DNA of 64,000 nt, from NCBI RefSeq assembly GCF_031880315.1, contig NZ_CP134771.1, forward strand, positions 5,457,001-5,521,000, written 5' to 3'. A program made the position numbers and the translations under genes. Each line of letters starts with the position of its first letter. Position 1 is the first letter of the stretch. Below the pieces are notes generated by a model. That model saw only the letters and a list, made by a program, of their open reading frames with translations. It ran no database searches and was not told the DNA's origin. Shown here piece after piece: positions 52,834 through 61,167 of the stretch. This DNA comes from Pseudomonas baltica (lineage in GTDB: Bacteria; Pseudomonadota; Gammaproteobacteria; Pseudomonadales; Pseudomonadaceae).

Positions 52834-53052
52834 CTATTCGCCCTGTCGAACCTGTGGATGGCTCGAAAACGACTGATGGGTATGGGTGAGTCGCGCCTAA
52901 CACGAGAACCGGGCGAAAAACGCTCCCGCCGGAGACTGCATTAGGGCGTTTTTAGGGAATAGCGCCGTGCGCTTCGCTAATCACGGTTTGCCATCGCCGC
53001 GCGACAAGTTAATCGGCGCATCTCTGACGCGCTTCGGCTTCCCCATAATAAT
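52834..53052. other. Unexplained GC-rich patch between Sel1 B and the truncated copy
   Basis: 219 bases whose composition (GC-rich, with AAAAACGC and GCGTTTTT complements near 52917 and 52948) differs from the AT-rich genes on both sides. It matches neither the large gene nor the Sel1 genes. No open frame is convincing. It may be a junction remnant of the rearrangement. Confidence 0.4.
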
Positions 53053-54021
53053 TCAGTACCCTAGTTTTTCAGGAAAAAAAGACAGTGGAGGGTGGGATGA
53101 TTTCCAGTTTTTCGCCATTTCGTCACCTTTGACTATTTGGTCTTCTGTCATTTGAGATAAAATTTCTGGTAGAGTTCTGTCGACATAAGTCTGAACATCT
53201 CCTCCACCATTAAGCTCCTTTAATAGGGATATAAGTGCGTATCCTTTTACTATGTCTTTGTCGATCCCGACTGTCTTCGGCTCAACTGCTAAGAAGTATC
53301 CATAATTGAATACGGCTTCTTCATAGCCAGTTTCTGCAGCTTTTTCTAGCCAATGTCCTGCTTCTACTAATGAGTTCTGAGCCCTCAGTTCGGCGAAATA
53401 GCTCATCATAGCCTTAGGATTGCCATTTTCGGCAGAAGACTTTAGCAGTGCGTTGATAGTTTTTTTTCGGCTGCCGGGTATGATGAAGTAGCCGTTACCG
53501 TCCTCGTAATAATTAGCTAGAATCCTCTGGGCGGGGGCGTAGTTTACTGCGGCTGCCTTTTCAAGCCACTCCAGCTTTCCCGTCGCGTAGTACAGCATTT
53601 CCATTGCCTCCCCGTTGCCCTGCAAAGCAAACGGAGTTGCTGTACTAATTAGTTTATTCAACCAGTCTCTAGGTGTTTTGCTACCACTTTCACATTTCGT
53701 CATTGCTTTACAAAGATTATCACCTCGTGCTAGTTGGAACATGGCATAAAAATTTCCTTGGTTTGCAGACTTCTCATACCATTCGTAGGCTTCGGGGGTT
53801 ATGTACTGCTTGCTGTTTTTGATTTCGTTCGCAAGGTAGTATTGTGCCTCGCTGTCGCCAGCAGTTGCTGCAATTCGTAGCTCCGGCTCGGCTACTTTGT
53901 ATTGGTTGTATAACTCTATGCCTTTGTCTTTTGCTGCGGCTTGATCACTTGTGAGATTTGCGAAGATATTCCCGCTGGAAGTTAGTAGGATGGCTAAGGA
54001 TACTACTTTCGTAATTTGCAT
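53053..54021 (-). CDS. Exported Sel1-repeat protein B (candidate immunity protein)
   Basis: 322 residues, signal peptide TKVVSLAILLTSSGNIFA, then Sel1-like repeats (ATAGDSEAQYYLANEIKNSK, SSAENGNPKAMMSYFAELRA). Paralogue of protein A over its whole length, with most change in the middle repeats. CAGGA precedes the ATG by ten bases; the gene begins 19 bases after the stop of the intact large gene and is surely cotranscribed with it. Sel1 proteins of similar build serve as immunity proteins for some type VI effectors, which is the basis for the proposal. An adaptor or stress role is the alternative. Confidence 0.82.
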   Translation of the reverse strand: MQITKVVSLAILLTSSGNIFANLTSDQAAAKDKGIELYNQYKVAEPELRIAATAGDSEAQYYLANEIKNSKQYITPEAYEWYEKSANQGNFYAMFQLARGDNLCKAMTKCESGSKTPRDWLNKLISTATPFALQGNGEAMEMLYYATGKLEWLEKAAAVNYAPAQRILANYYEDGNGYFIIPGSRKKTINALLKSSAENGNPKAMMSYFAELRAQNSLVEAGHWLEKAAETGYEEAVFNYGYFLAVEPKTVGIDKDIVKGYALISLLKELNGGGDVQTYVDRTLPEILSQMTEDQIVKGDEMAKNWKSSHPPLSFFPEKLGY

Positions 54022-54040
54022 TTGTATATTTCCTGATAGG

Positions 54041-57000
54041 CTATTCTTTGTAAGTAGTCAAGGTGCCTCGGTAGAATGTATCGTATGATTTTATGGTCGA
54101 GCAGTGGGTGTCTAGATTTCCGCCCAGTACTTTTGAGTTTTTAAAATACTCTCTTCTCATGCTGTCGTTGTTTATGCTGTTTAGTCTTAAAACTGCTTCC
54201 TTCATAAAGCTGTCCATTTTATAGCGCGATTGACAGTATGCTTGTCCCGATCCCTCAGGTAGCGTTCCAAATGTATTCATGCGTTTACAAGCATCTTCGA
54301 ATTGCCGCTGTGCTTCAGGTAAACCGCCTGTTCTTCTTGCATTGTTCATGATCCAGCGGATGATTAATTCTATTGACTGTTGTTGTAGTAGGTAGGCTTC
54401 CGCCTTCGAGTAACTGGTAATTTTGGGCGCGATTGTTGCGTCTATACCATCGCGAGGTTCGGAAACCTCAAATGCCTTCGGTTCAGATGTTAGGGTCATA
54501 AACATCGGGCCAAGTGCTGCAGGCGTTGCATTAACAAACCATTCCTCCAGCTCCGCCGGCTTGTTATACGTCATAATCGTATGGGCAATCGCCCCCCCAC
54601 GCCCGCCACTCGTCAACGCCTCATACAAACTCATCACCGCATCAACACCCATCAAATACATCATATCCACATCCAACCCGACAGCCCCCAGCAAGTTCAA
54701 CCTGGACGCCAGATCCGCCGCTTCCTCCGACATCCAAGTAACCCGCTGCCCCTCATTCTTGTGCAACTCCCGCCGGAACAGGTTGATGAGGTCCACCACC
54801 GCCTCATAACCCACCTCAAACGCAAAGCTGCCCGTGGCCCCAGGCCCGAGCACTACCGCAGCTTTCATGTTGAGGATGAACTTGCCCTTGTCCACGGATA
54901 CTTGCGCATCCGCTTTTATCCCCGCGCCGAAAGCGCCGCCTATGCTGCCGCTCAGTTTGGCCAGGGTCAACCAAGGGCTCTCGCTTTTGGCCTCCGCACT
55001 GTTGCTGATGCCGAGGGTTGGAGCGGCCTTCAAGGCCGCCAGGTCCTTGGGCGGAGCCCAGTTCATGGCGCCGGTCAGTTCGATACCCGCCTGCATGCCA
55101 GCGAACAAGTTGAAGCTGGCCTTGGCGCCTTGATCGATCTGGACATTGGCGGCGTAGCCTTTGAGCTTTGTTTCAGAGGTATTGTTGGACACCGCCGTGG
55201 CGGCTTTCGATTCGTGCTTCAGGGGATCGCTGGGAAGGGTAGGGCCAGCCTCCTTTTTGCTTTTCTCCTCGGCCTCATAAGCGCTGCGTTCCTGCTTGGC
55301 GGCGTCATCTTCGCGTTGGGCCGGTTTGATCGGGTCCAGGTTGACCCCGTACTTGACGTTGTCGCGGCCGATCCCGATGCTGCCCGCCAACATCAGCGAG
55401 GCGCCGGCGTAACCCCAGGCACGTGCGCCAAAGTGCATGGAGAACCGGCCCAAACTCATTGTTTTTGGCGTCCGTGCGTCGCCCACGTAATAGGTGATGC
55501 TTACGTCCTTGGCCTTGTTGCGGTCTGGCAGATCGACTTTCAACAACTCGACCTCGCCACGAGCCAGATCGATGCTCAGCGCCACATTGCCGGACATCGC
55601 GAGGCCGTCGGAGACGGAAAACGAAGGACCTTTGCCTTTGAACTCGTGATGGATGCTGTCTTGAGGCGGCGTGAGGCACCGTACGAACTGTGCCTGGGGG
55701 CTTTTATCGAATAGCCGCACGTCGCTGCGGATGCTTTCCTTGAACACGACCTGCTTCAAGCGCTCGCCCCATTCGAGGCGGTCACTGGCGCTCTGCAGTT
55801 TGACCACCTTGCAGCCCTTGCTCTGCAGGAAGGTGTGGAATTTCTCGATGTCGAACCACCCGTCATGATCGAACCAGTCGCCGGCCTGGTCGTCGATGCG
55901 CATGGCGCCGTGGCTGGTGAGCCATTGGCCAAAGACGCTGAGTGCGGCGTCCTTGGAGGCGCCACCATCGCCATTGGTGGGCAGGGTCTTGAAGGCTTCG
56001 GGGACTTTTTTGCCGGCTTTTTTCAAGTCGCTGGCGATGATGCTCTTGGCGTCTCGCAGGTTGAGAATGCTCAACCAGCTAAGCGTTTTTTTCTTGGCGC
56101 CCAAGGTGCTGACTTCGCGCAGCGGGAAGCCGGCCTTGACCAAGCGGTCGGCGGGTTGTGGCTGAAACTGTTCGGGGTCCCACAACAGGTGACGACGTAC
56201 CGGCGCGGCGGCGATGTTCTGTTCGGCTTTTTCCTTGAGTGCCTGCTTGATGGCTTGCAGGCGCTCCCATTCGGCGCGTTCTGCCGCAACCAGTCCGGCG
56301 GGCGCCTGGGCATTCTGGCCGCTGGCCTCGATCCAGCTTTTGTACTTGGCGCGCAAGCGCTCGTTGACCTCCAACTGGGATTTTTCAGTGGCCAGGTAGC
56401 TATTGAACTGTTGGATACCGCTGGCCAGATCGCCGTCGATCAGTGCGTACTCCGGCACAGCAATGCCGTACTCGGCGACCTTGATGATGGCATCTGTATA
56501 GGCAGCGTAGTTGAATTTGCCAGCCTGTTCAGCCTTCCACGCTCCGTAGTTGGACATGGCCGCGTTACAAGTCGACATGCAGTTGCGCAGGTCTTCGTAG
56601 CGCTTTTTGTCTTCGGCCAACAGGGACGCGATTTCGTCAGCGCTATAGGTTTTGCCGCTCTTGAGCAGTGGTTTGCGCTTTTCGAGATAGGTCTGGACGC
56701 GCTTGCGTGCTTCCATGGCTTGGGGCGTAAACAGGCTGCCGTTCTCGTAGGTATAGCCTTCGGTCCTGGCTTTGGCGACCGCGATGTCCTTGAGTGCTTT
56801 CCACTCGTTGTAGATCGCGTTCATCGAGATCGTCTGGTTACGCTGATCCTCGCGCAGGTCCTGTTCTTGGCTGTATTGCTTCATCCGCTCGATAGACAGT
56901 TCTTTTCCTGTCTTGGCTTCGGCTGTGGCTTTGGGAAGCGCTTCTTTCTCAGCCTCGGCCTTGGCGTACTTGGCGGTCAAGACGGCCGGCGTACCCAGAG

Positions 57001-57400
57001 CGATATCAGGCACCTCGGCCTCGATCTCTTGCATTCGGGCCTTGTTCGTACCTTCGAGGAAGTTACTGAGCTTGGGCTCGAGGAAATACTCCAGCAGGCC
57101 GCTGTCATCCAGCCCTTTCAGTCTTTCGTCCTGGGACTTGCTGGGCGCGATCTGTTTTTCCAAGATGTAGATGGCTTCGTTCATGGATTCTGCCGCCCGC
57201 CTGGGCAGCAACCAGAACTCCTGTTCTTCCGTGGCGTAGATGACGGTTTCGTAGGTCTGGGAGCAGGGCGGCGCCTTTGGCTCGAAAGAAACGGTACAGG
57301 TTTCGGAAAGGTCTTTGCCCGGCCCTAACGAAAGGACATTCGCTGGGAGGTCAGTGCTGGTGGCAGGCGCTTTGGCAGTTTCCATGGTGCTTCCATTCAT
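54041..57400 (-). CDS. Large protein of unknown family, candidate effector
   Basis: 1119 residues, no signal peptide. N-terminal part (1-110) includes CTVSFEPKAPPCSQ and a block ATEEQEFWLLPRRAAESMNE. Residues about 130-420 are mostly helical and charged. A middle conserved core has WFDHDGWFDIEKFHTFLQSK and SITYYVGDARTPKTMSLG. A Gly-rich amphipathic stretch (LAKLSGSIGGAFGAGIKADA, FILNMKAAVVLGPGATGSFA) could insert in a membrane. A helical C-terminal domain (about 940-1119) with four Cys follows. The start overlaps the small upstream gene by ATGA, and a Sel1 gene follows. Partial copies of only its core and C-terminus lie downstream, the pattern of polymorphic toxins. No known toxin motif is recognised. 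Confidence 0.75.
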   Translation of the reverse strand: MNGSTMETAKAPATSTDLPANVLSLGPGKDLSETCTVSFEPKAPPCSQTYETVIYATEEQEFWLLPRRAAESMNEAIYILEKQIAPSKSQDERLKGLDDSGLLEYFLEPKLSNFLEGTNKARMQEIEAEVPDIALGTPAVLTAKYAKAEAEKEALPKATAEAKTGKELSIERMKQYSQEQDLREDQRNQTISMNAIYNEWKALKDIAVAKARTEGYTYENGSLFTPQAMEARKRVQTYLEKRKPLLKSGKTYSADEIASLLAEDKKRYEDLRNCMSTCNAAMSNYGAWKAEQAGKFNYAAYTDAIIKVAEYGIAVPEYALIDGDLASGIQQFNSYLATEKSQLEVNERLRAKYKSWIEASGQNAQAPAGLVAAERAEWERLQAIKQALKEKAEQNIAAAPVRRHLLWDPEQFQPQPADRLVKAGFPLREVSTLGAKKKTLSWLSILNLRDAKSIIASDLKKAGKKVPEAFKTLPTNGDGGASKDAALSVFGQWLTSHGAMRIDDQAGDWFDHDGWFDIEKFHTFLQSKGCKVVKLQSASDRLEWGERLKQVVFKESIRSDVRLFDKSPQAQFVRCLTPPQDSIHHEFKGKGPSFSVSDGLAMSGNVALSIDLARGEVELLKVDLPDRNKAKDVSITYYVGDARTPKTMSLGRFSMHFGARAWGYAGASLMLAGSIGIGRDNVKYGVNLDPIKPAQREDDAAKQERSAYEAEEKSKKEAGPTLPSDPLKHESKAATAVSNNTSETKLKGYAANVQIDQGAKASFNLFAGMQAGIELTGAMNWAPPKDLAALKAAPTLGISNSAEAKSESPWLTLAKLSGSIGGAFGAGIKADAQVSVDKGKFILNMKAAVVLGPGATGSFAFEVGYEAVVDLINLFRRELHKNEGQRVTWMSEEAADLASRLNLLGAVGLDVDMMYLMGVDAVMSLYEALTSGGRGGAIAHTIMTYNKPAELEEWFVNATPAALGPMFMTLTSEPKAFEVSEPRDGIDATIAPKITSYSKAEAYLLQQQSIELIIRWIMNNARRTGGLPEAQRQFEDACKRMNTFGTLPEGSGQAYCQSRYKMDSFMKEAVLRLNSINNDSMRREYFKNSKVLGGNLDTHCSTIKSYDTFYRGTLTTYKE

Positions 57401-57657
57401 AGTGTTGTTTTCTTGTTATCGACCGTGAGCAGCGTCCATTTCAGCAGTTGCTCTACGTTGATCAAGGCGTCGTTCGTGGTGTGCAATATGGCCATGATCT
57501 GAGGCTGGCTTTCGAAAGGTGCTGTGGCCGTAAGTTGGCCCATCTCGAGCAGGTGCGTACCTTTGATGATCCCGGCGTCAGCCAGCAGAGCAAGGGGGGC
57601 GATGATCAAATGGGACCCGCACTTTAGCGGGGTTGTCATAGGCTGAAAAGTGCTCAT
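57397..57657 (-). CDS. Small protein upstream of the large gene (possible chaperone/adaptor)
   Basis: 86 residues (begins MSTFQPMTTPLKCGSHLIIA; contains ATAPFESQPQIMAILHTTND). The stop overlaps the large-gene start as ATGA, and its own start overlaps an upstream small frame the same way, so it is translationally coupled. Small genes in this position often encode effector chaperones or adaptors, but no family is recognised and the role is speculative. Confidence 0.65.
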   Translation of the reverse strand: MSTFQPMTTPLKCGSHLIIAPLALLADAGIIKGTHLLEMGQLTATAPFESQPQIMAILHTTNDALINVEQLLKWTLLTVDNKKTTL

Positions 57658-57842
57658 CTAGCCAGTACAGTCAATGCCTGGGCTGGACGGGGTTGTCCAG
57701 GTGCGTTCGAGCAATCAATTGTCGTGCCAACTAATATTTGGCCATTTAAATCAATGGTTTGAATATCTATATTGGAATTATTGGTGATTTTTTGATCTAT
57801 TGATTCTGGAAAGTGCGCAACTTCTTGCACACCACTGTGCAA
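57654..57842 (-). CDS. Possible small leading gene of the effector operon
   Basis: A 62-codon frame (… SNIDIQTIDLNGQILVGTTI …) that ends with TGA overlapping the next ATG. Its start is unclear: TTG or GTG only, inside a perfect inverted repeat and without a ribosome site. The overlap argues for it, the start against it. Confidence 0.35.
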   Translation of the reverse strand: MHSGVQEVAHFPESIDQKITNNSNIDIQTIDLNGQILVGTTIDCSNAPGQPRPAQALTVLAR

Positions 57843-57850
57843 GAAGTTGC
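57817..57850. repeat. Perfect 15-bp inverted repeat before the effector operon, with a third copy nearby
   Basis: GCAACTTCTTGCACA and its exact complement surround CCAC. The core GCAAGAAGTTGCGC recurs at 57919-57932, complementary to GCGCAACTTCTTGC at 57815-57828. Its place at the head of the AT-rich operon suggests an operator, a terminator facing the operon, or a boundary of the acquired segment. Confidence 0.6.
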
Positions 57851-58042
57851 CATGTGGCGCGAGGTCCCGGACTACGGGGTTTGTAGAGGATTTAGAGTGC
57901 TTTTCGGGATTTTAGGTGGCAAGAAGTTGCGCATCATGGCGCATGGCTATTGGTCCCTATTTTGGATAGCTCGAGATCGGCAGAGCGCACATGGATGATA
58001 TGGACGCAAGCGATAAATTGAGGGATCAGTCCCCCGGCAGTG

Positions 58043-58071
58043 ATGTACGGCCACTTGCCGCGGCCGTACAT
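58043..58071 (-). terminator. Stem-loop after the DUF1810 gene
   Basis: ATGTACGGCC and GGCCGTACAT form a perfect 10-bp stem with a nine-base loop, 24 bases after the DUF1810 stop. No T-run on the minus strand. Confidence 0.5.
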
Positions 58072-58095
58072 GAAGAGCTGCTTCGAGCCCGCGTC

Positions 58096-58521
58096 TCACT
58101 CCCCCAACAACAACACCGTCCTGGCATCCGCCTCCCCGCCGAAGAACCACTCGAGCGCCTCTTGGAACACCGCATCGTCCGGCGCGATAGCAGCAAACAA
58201 CGTCAGACAAGAACGCAGCTTCAGATCATCAGGATGCCCGAGAATGTCCAAGGCGCTCTTGTCGCGGTGCTGCAGCAAGGTCGTGACGCTTTCCAGCAGC
58301 CGCGGCCCCAACACCGGGTGCTGTAGATAGCCCTGCGCTTCAGCGGCACCCGACAGCCCAAAGCGTTCGGCCATCTCGCTGCGCCCCAGCCCGCGCAGTT
58401 GCGGGAACACGAACCAGATCCAGTGAGTGGTCTTGCGGCCTGCCCGCAGCTCGTGCAGAGCGCGGTCGAACACCGGCAGTTGGGCCTCGACGAAACGATG
58501 CAGATCAAAGGTATCACTCAT
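58096..58521 (-). CDS. DUF1810-family protein
   Basis: 141 residues. FDLHRFVEAQLPVFDRALHE, TTHWIWFVFPQLRGLGRSEM and LQHPVLGPRLLESVTTLLQH are characteristic of DUF1810 (COG5579, calpastatin-like naming in old annotation without support). GGGAG lies seven bases before the ATG. Cytoplasmic, function unknown. Single gene; 242 bases without features separate it from the LysR gene. Confidence 0.87.
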   Translation of the reverse strand: MSDTFDLHRFVEAQLPVFDRALHELRAGRKTTHWIWFVFPQLRGLGRSEMAERFGLSGAAEAQGYLQHPVLGPRLLESVTTLLQHRDKSALDILGHPDDLKLRSCLTLFAAIAPDDAVFQEALEWFFGGEADARTVLLLGE

Positions 58522-58763
58522 GAATTCACTCCCTTGGCGGGTCACAGGCGCACGCTTATCTGCCCCGAACCCTTTCGACAGAGGGTGCAACTCTGCAGTT
58601 TCATCGAAAGCACGTGGATCTGGGCCAGACTATGAATATCGTGCAACTGCCGGACATGGGCGGCGTGTCCCGAAATGCCCCGCCGTTGACGGTCCGCCCG
58701 GAGGAGATCGGCCTCGGCCTGGAGCTCCTAGGCAAGGCGCTGGCAACGGTGATAGAGCGCGCT

Positions 58764-59672
58764 TCAACCATCGCGCTTGAAGAGTTCAAGGATCACCCCG
58801 CGCAACCAGCGATTGCCGCTGTCCAGGTGATAGCGCGCATGCCAATGCTGCTTCACTGAAAACGCCTCGATCGGCACCGGGCAGTCGTGCACGGTCAACT
58901 GATGCATGCGGGCCAGGGTTTCGCCGATATGGCGGGGCAGGGTGGCGATCAGGTCGGTGGTGCCGATGATGGCGCCCAGGCCTAGAAACCCTGGCAGTTC
59001 AAGGATGATTCGGCGCTCGATGGCCTGGCGGGTCATGGCCGCTTCCAGGAGCTTCTGCCCTGTGCCGGCGGTGATCAGCACATGCCCCTCGGTACAGTAG
59101 CGTTCCAGGCTCAACGGGCCGGCGATCCGCGGGTGGTCGAGGCTGCTCAGGCACACCCAGTCCTGAGCAAACAGCACCTGCTGGTACATGCCGCCGCCCA
59201 GCCATGGCACAAATCCTACCGCTAGATCGGCTTCGCCGGATTCCAGCGCGCGCTCGGTGTTGCCATCGATGCGCGCTGCCTCCAGGCGAATGCCCGGCGC
59301 CACCTTGCGCAAGTGTTCGAGCACCTGTGGCAGCAGGGTGATGTGGCTGGCGTCGCTGACGCACAAACGAAAACGTCGCAGCGCGGTGGCGGGGTCGAAA
59401 TCCGGCTCGTGGGTGGTCAGCCGCCGCAAGGACTCGAGCACCTCCCGGCAGGGGCCGATCAGGGCATCGGCGCGGGGCGTCGGCGCCATGCCGACGGGCG
59501 TGCGCACGAAAAGCGGATCGTGCAGTTGCTCGCGCAGGCGGGCCAGCCAGATGCTGATGGTCGGCTGGCTCTGGCCCAGCTGCTCGGCGCAGCGCGTGAC
59601 GCTGCGGGTGTCGTAGAGCACGTCGAAGAGTTGCAGCAATTTGGGTTCGGGCAAGCCGTCGGAGTTTTTCAT
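58764..59672 (-). CDS. LysR-family regulator (NodD/LinR-like) divergent from the CoA-transferase operon
   Basis: 302 residues; an ATG 11 codons upstream is an alternative with a slightly better ribosome site. HTH in VTRCAEQLGQSQPTISIWLA with PLFVRTPVGMAPTPRAD, the wing typical of the NodD/PcpR/LinR branch, then the effector domain. A much longer frame upstream is antisense to the next gene and rejected. Its start is 93 bases from the divergent five-gene operon across an AT-rich gap, so it most likely regulates that operon. Confidence 0.88.
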   Translation of the reverse strand: MKNSDGLPEPKLLQLFDVLYDTRSVTRCAEQLGQSQPTISIWLARLREQLHDPLFVRTPVGMAPTPRADALIGPCREVLESLRRLTTHEPDFDPATALRRFRLCVSDASHITLLPQVLEHLRKVAPGIRLEAARIDGNTERALESGEADLAVGFVPWLGGGMYQQVLFAQDWVCLSSLDHPRIAGPLSLERYCTEGHVLITAGTGQKLLEAAMTRQAIERRIILELPGFLGLGAIIGTTDLIATLPRHIGETLARMHQLTVHDCPVPIEAFSVKQHWHARYHLDSGNRWLRGVILELFKRDG

Positions 59673-59765
59673 TATTAAAATTTTAAATAGTGGTATTGCG
59701 TTCATTGTATAGCTCAACGTGCAGCGTCTATCTATTGTGGCCTGACAAAAAGAGAGGGCCACAAC

Positions 59766-60776
59766 TTGAAGATATGCATTCTTGGCGCTGGCGCCCTTGG
59801 GTGCGCCATCGGCGCAACGCTCAGTGAAGCCGGGCACGACACCTGGCTGCTGAACCGCAATGCCGAGCACGTCCAGGCCATCAACCGTGACGGGCTCAAG
59901 GTAATCGACGAGCGCGGTGAACGCGCGGTCAGGATCAACGCCAGCACCTCGGCCGCCGATATCGGCCCGGTCGATCTGGTGGTGGTGCTGGTCAAATCCT
60001 TCCACACCGCCGAAGCGATCGCCGGTGCCTTGGCATTGGTGGGTGCGCACACCTTGGTGCTGTCGCTGCAGAACGGCCTGGGGCACGAGGACATCCTCGC
60101 CGAGGCCGTAGGGCGCTCTCAGGTATTGGCCGGCAAGACCTACGTCGGCGGCGTGATGTTGGCGCCGGGCAGCATCCGCGCCGGCGTGGTCGGCAAGCAC
60201 ACCTACATCGGCGAACTCGACGGCAAGATCACCCCCCGCGTGCAAGCCATCGCCGAGGCCTTCAAAGGCGCCGGCCTGGCCACCACGGTGAGCGACAACA
60301 TCGTCGGCACCATGTGGGACAAACTGCTGATCAACGTCGCCACCGGTGCACTCACCGGCATCACCATGCTCACCTACGGCCAGCTCTACAGCGAGCCGCT
60401 GCTCAAGGCCACGGCCCTGGACGCGGTGGCCGAGGCGATTGCCGTGGCCACCGCCGCGGGGGTGCAGTTGAGCCTGACCAAACCCGGCGCCGCCTGGAAC
60501 CTGGCCAGCGAGGGGCTGCCGGCATCCTTCAAGACTTCTATGTTGCAGAGCCTCGAGAAGGGCTCGATCACCGAGGTCGATTTCATCAACGGTTCCGTCG
60601 TGCGCTGGGGCCTGCGCCACGGCGTACCCACCCCGGTCAACGCCACCCTGGTCGCCTGCATGAAAGGCATCGAGCGAGCCATGGCCGACCATCAAGAGGC
60701 CGATCAGCTCCAGGCCGATCGCCAATCTGCCGGTAACCATCCCGCCGTCAACCAACAAGAGGAAGCCAAATCGTGA
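59766..60776 (+). CDS. Ketopantoate reductase (ApbA/PanE)-family protein with a Gln-rich tail
   Basis: 336 residues, TTG start after GAGAGG. Rossmann motif MKICILGAGALGCAIGATLS, VVVLVKSFHTAEAI (catalytic Lys region), LQNGLGHEDIL, and the C-terminal helical domain with WDKLLINVATGALTGIT. The last 30 residues (ADHQEADQLQADRQSAGNHP…) are hydrophilic and Gln-rich, beyond the usual end of the family. Here it probably reduces a 2-keto acid of the pathway encoded by the operon rather than making pantoate. Followed by GTGA overlap with the VOC gene. Confidence 0.85.
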   Translation: MKICILGAGALGCAIGATLSEAGHDTWLLNRNAEHVQAINRDGLKVIDERGERAVRINASTSAADIGPVDLVVVLVKSFHTAEAIAGALALVGAHTLVLSLQNGLGHEDILAEAVGRSQVLAGKTYVGGVMLAPGSIRAGVVGKHTYIGELDGKITPRVQAIAEAFKGAGLATTVSDNIVGTMWDKLLINVATGALTGITMLTYGQLYSEPLLKATALDAVAEAIAVATAAGVQLSLTKPGAAWNLASEGLPASFKTSMLQSLEKGSITEVDFINGSVVRWGLRHGVPTPVNATLVACMKGIERAMADHQEADQLQADRQSAGNHPAVNQQEEAKS

Positions 60777-61159
60777 GCATCCCTAAAGCCTACGTCGAGC
60801 ATGTCGCCGTGTGGGTCAAAGACATCCACTGGCATATCCGTTTCTTCCACGAGGTGTTCGGCATGACCCTGCGCGAAGTCCAGGGCACGGTCGAGGAGCC
60901 CATCCAGTACTGGAACCTGGGCGGCATGCAGTTCATGAGCGCGCCCGATTTCGCCGGCCCCGAAGGCCGCCTCGGGCACCTGGGCGTGATGTGCGAGGAC
61001 ATGGAGGCGGCACTCGCCGCCGCCTGGACGTTCGACGTCACGCAAATGCCTCAAGGCCGCAACTGGCTGCGCCTGCCCGATGGCCTGGCCGTCGAGTTCA
61101 TTCAAGCCTCGCCTGCCGCCAGCGTGGCGCAGATCCTGGCCATCAACCCTCGCGTGTGA
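60773..61159 (+). CDS. VOC-superfamily protein (glyoxalase/dioxygenase-like)
   Basis: 128 residues, GTG start overlapping the previous stop. VEHVAVWVKDIHWHIRFFHE, GGMQFMSAPDFAGPEGRLGH and GLAVEFIQASP show the paired beta-alpha-beta-beta-beta modules with His and Glu positions suited to a metal site. VOC enzymes isomerise, epimerise (e.g. methylmalonyl-CoA) or cleave C-C bonds. An epimerase acting with the CoA enzymes that follow would fit, but this is inference. Confidence 0.82.
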   Translation: MSIPKAYVEHVAVWVKDIHWHIRFFHEVFGMTLREVQGTVEEPIQYWNLGGMQFMSAPDFAGPEGRLGHLGVMCEDMEAALAAAWTFDVTQMPQGRNWLRLPDGLAVEFIQASPAASVAQILAINPRV

Positions 61160-61167
61160 GCTGCCTT

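Noticed and set aside
52889..53016. attC-like site (GCCTAAC followed by GTTAAT about 120 bases later)
   Set aside because: The second heptamer does not fit GTTRRRY, inner boxes do not pair, and no integrase is present.
50403..57842. Assigning the effector array to type VI secretion
   Set aside because: No VgrG, Hcp, PAAR or baseplate gene lies in the window and no delivery domain is recognised; the secretion route stays open.
58614..58859. 81-codon plus-strand frame overlapping the 3' end of the LysR gene
   Set aside because: It has an almost plausible start (MNIVQLPDMGGVSRN) but runs antisense through the LysR C-terminus. No ribosome site or recognisable family.
59673..60758. Upstream extension of the LysR frame to more than 660 codons
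   Set aside because: The extension is antisense to the ketopantoate-reductase-like gene; LysR homology begins only at the ATG near 59672-59705.
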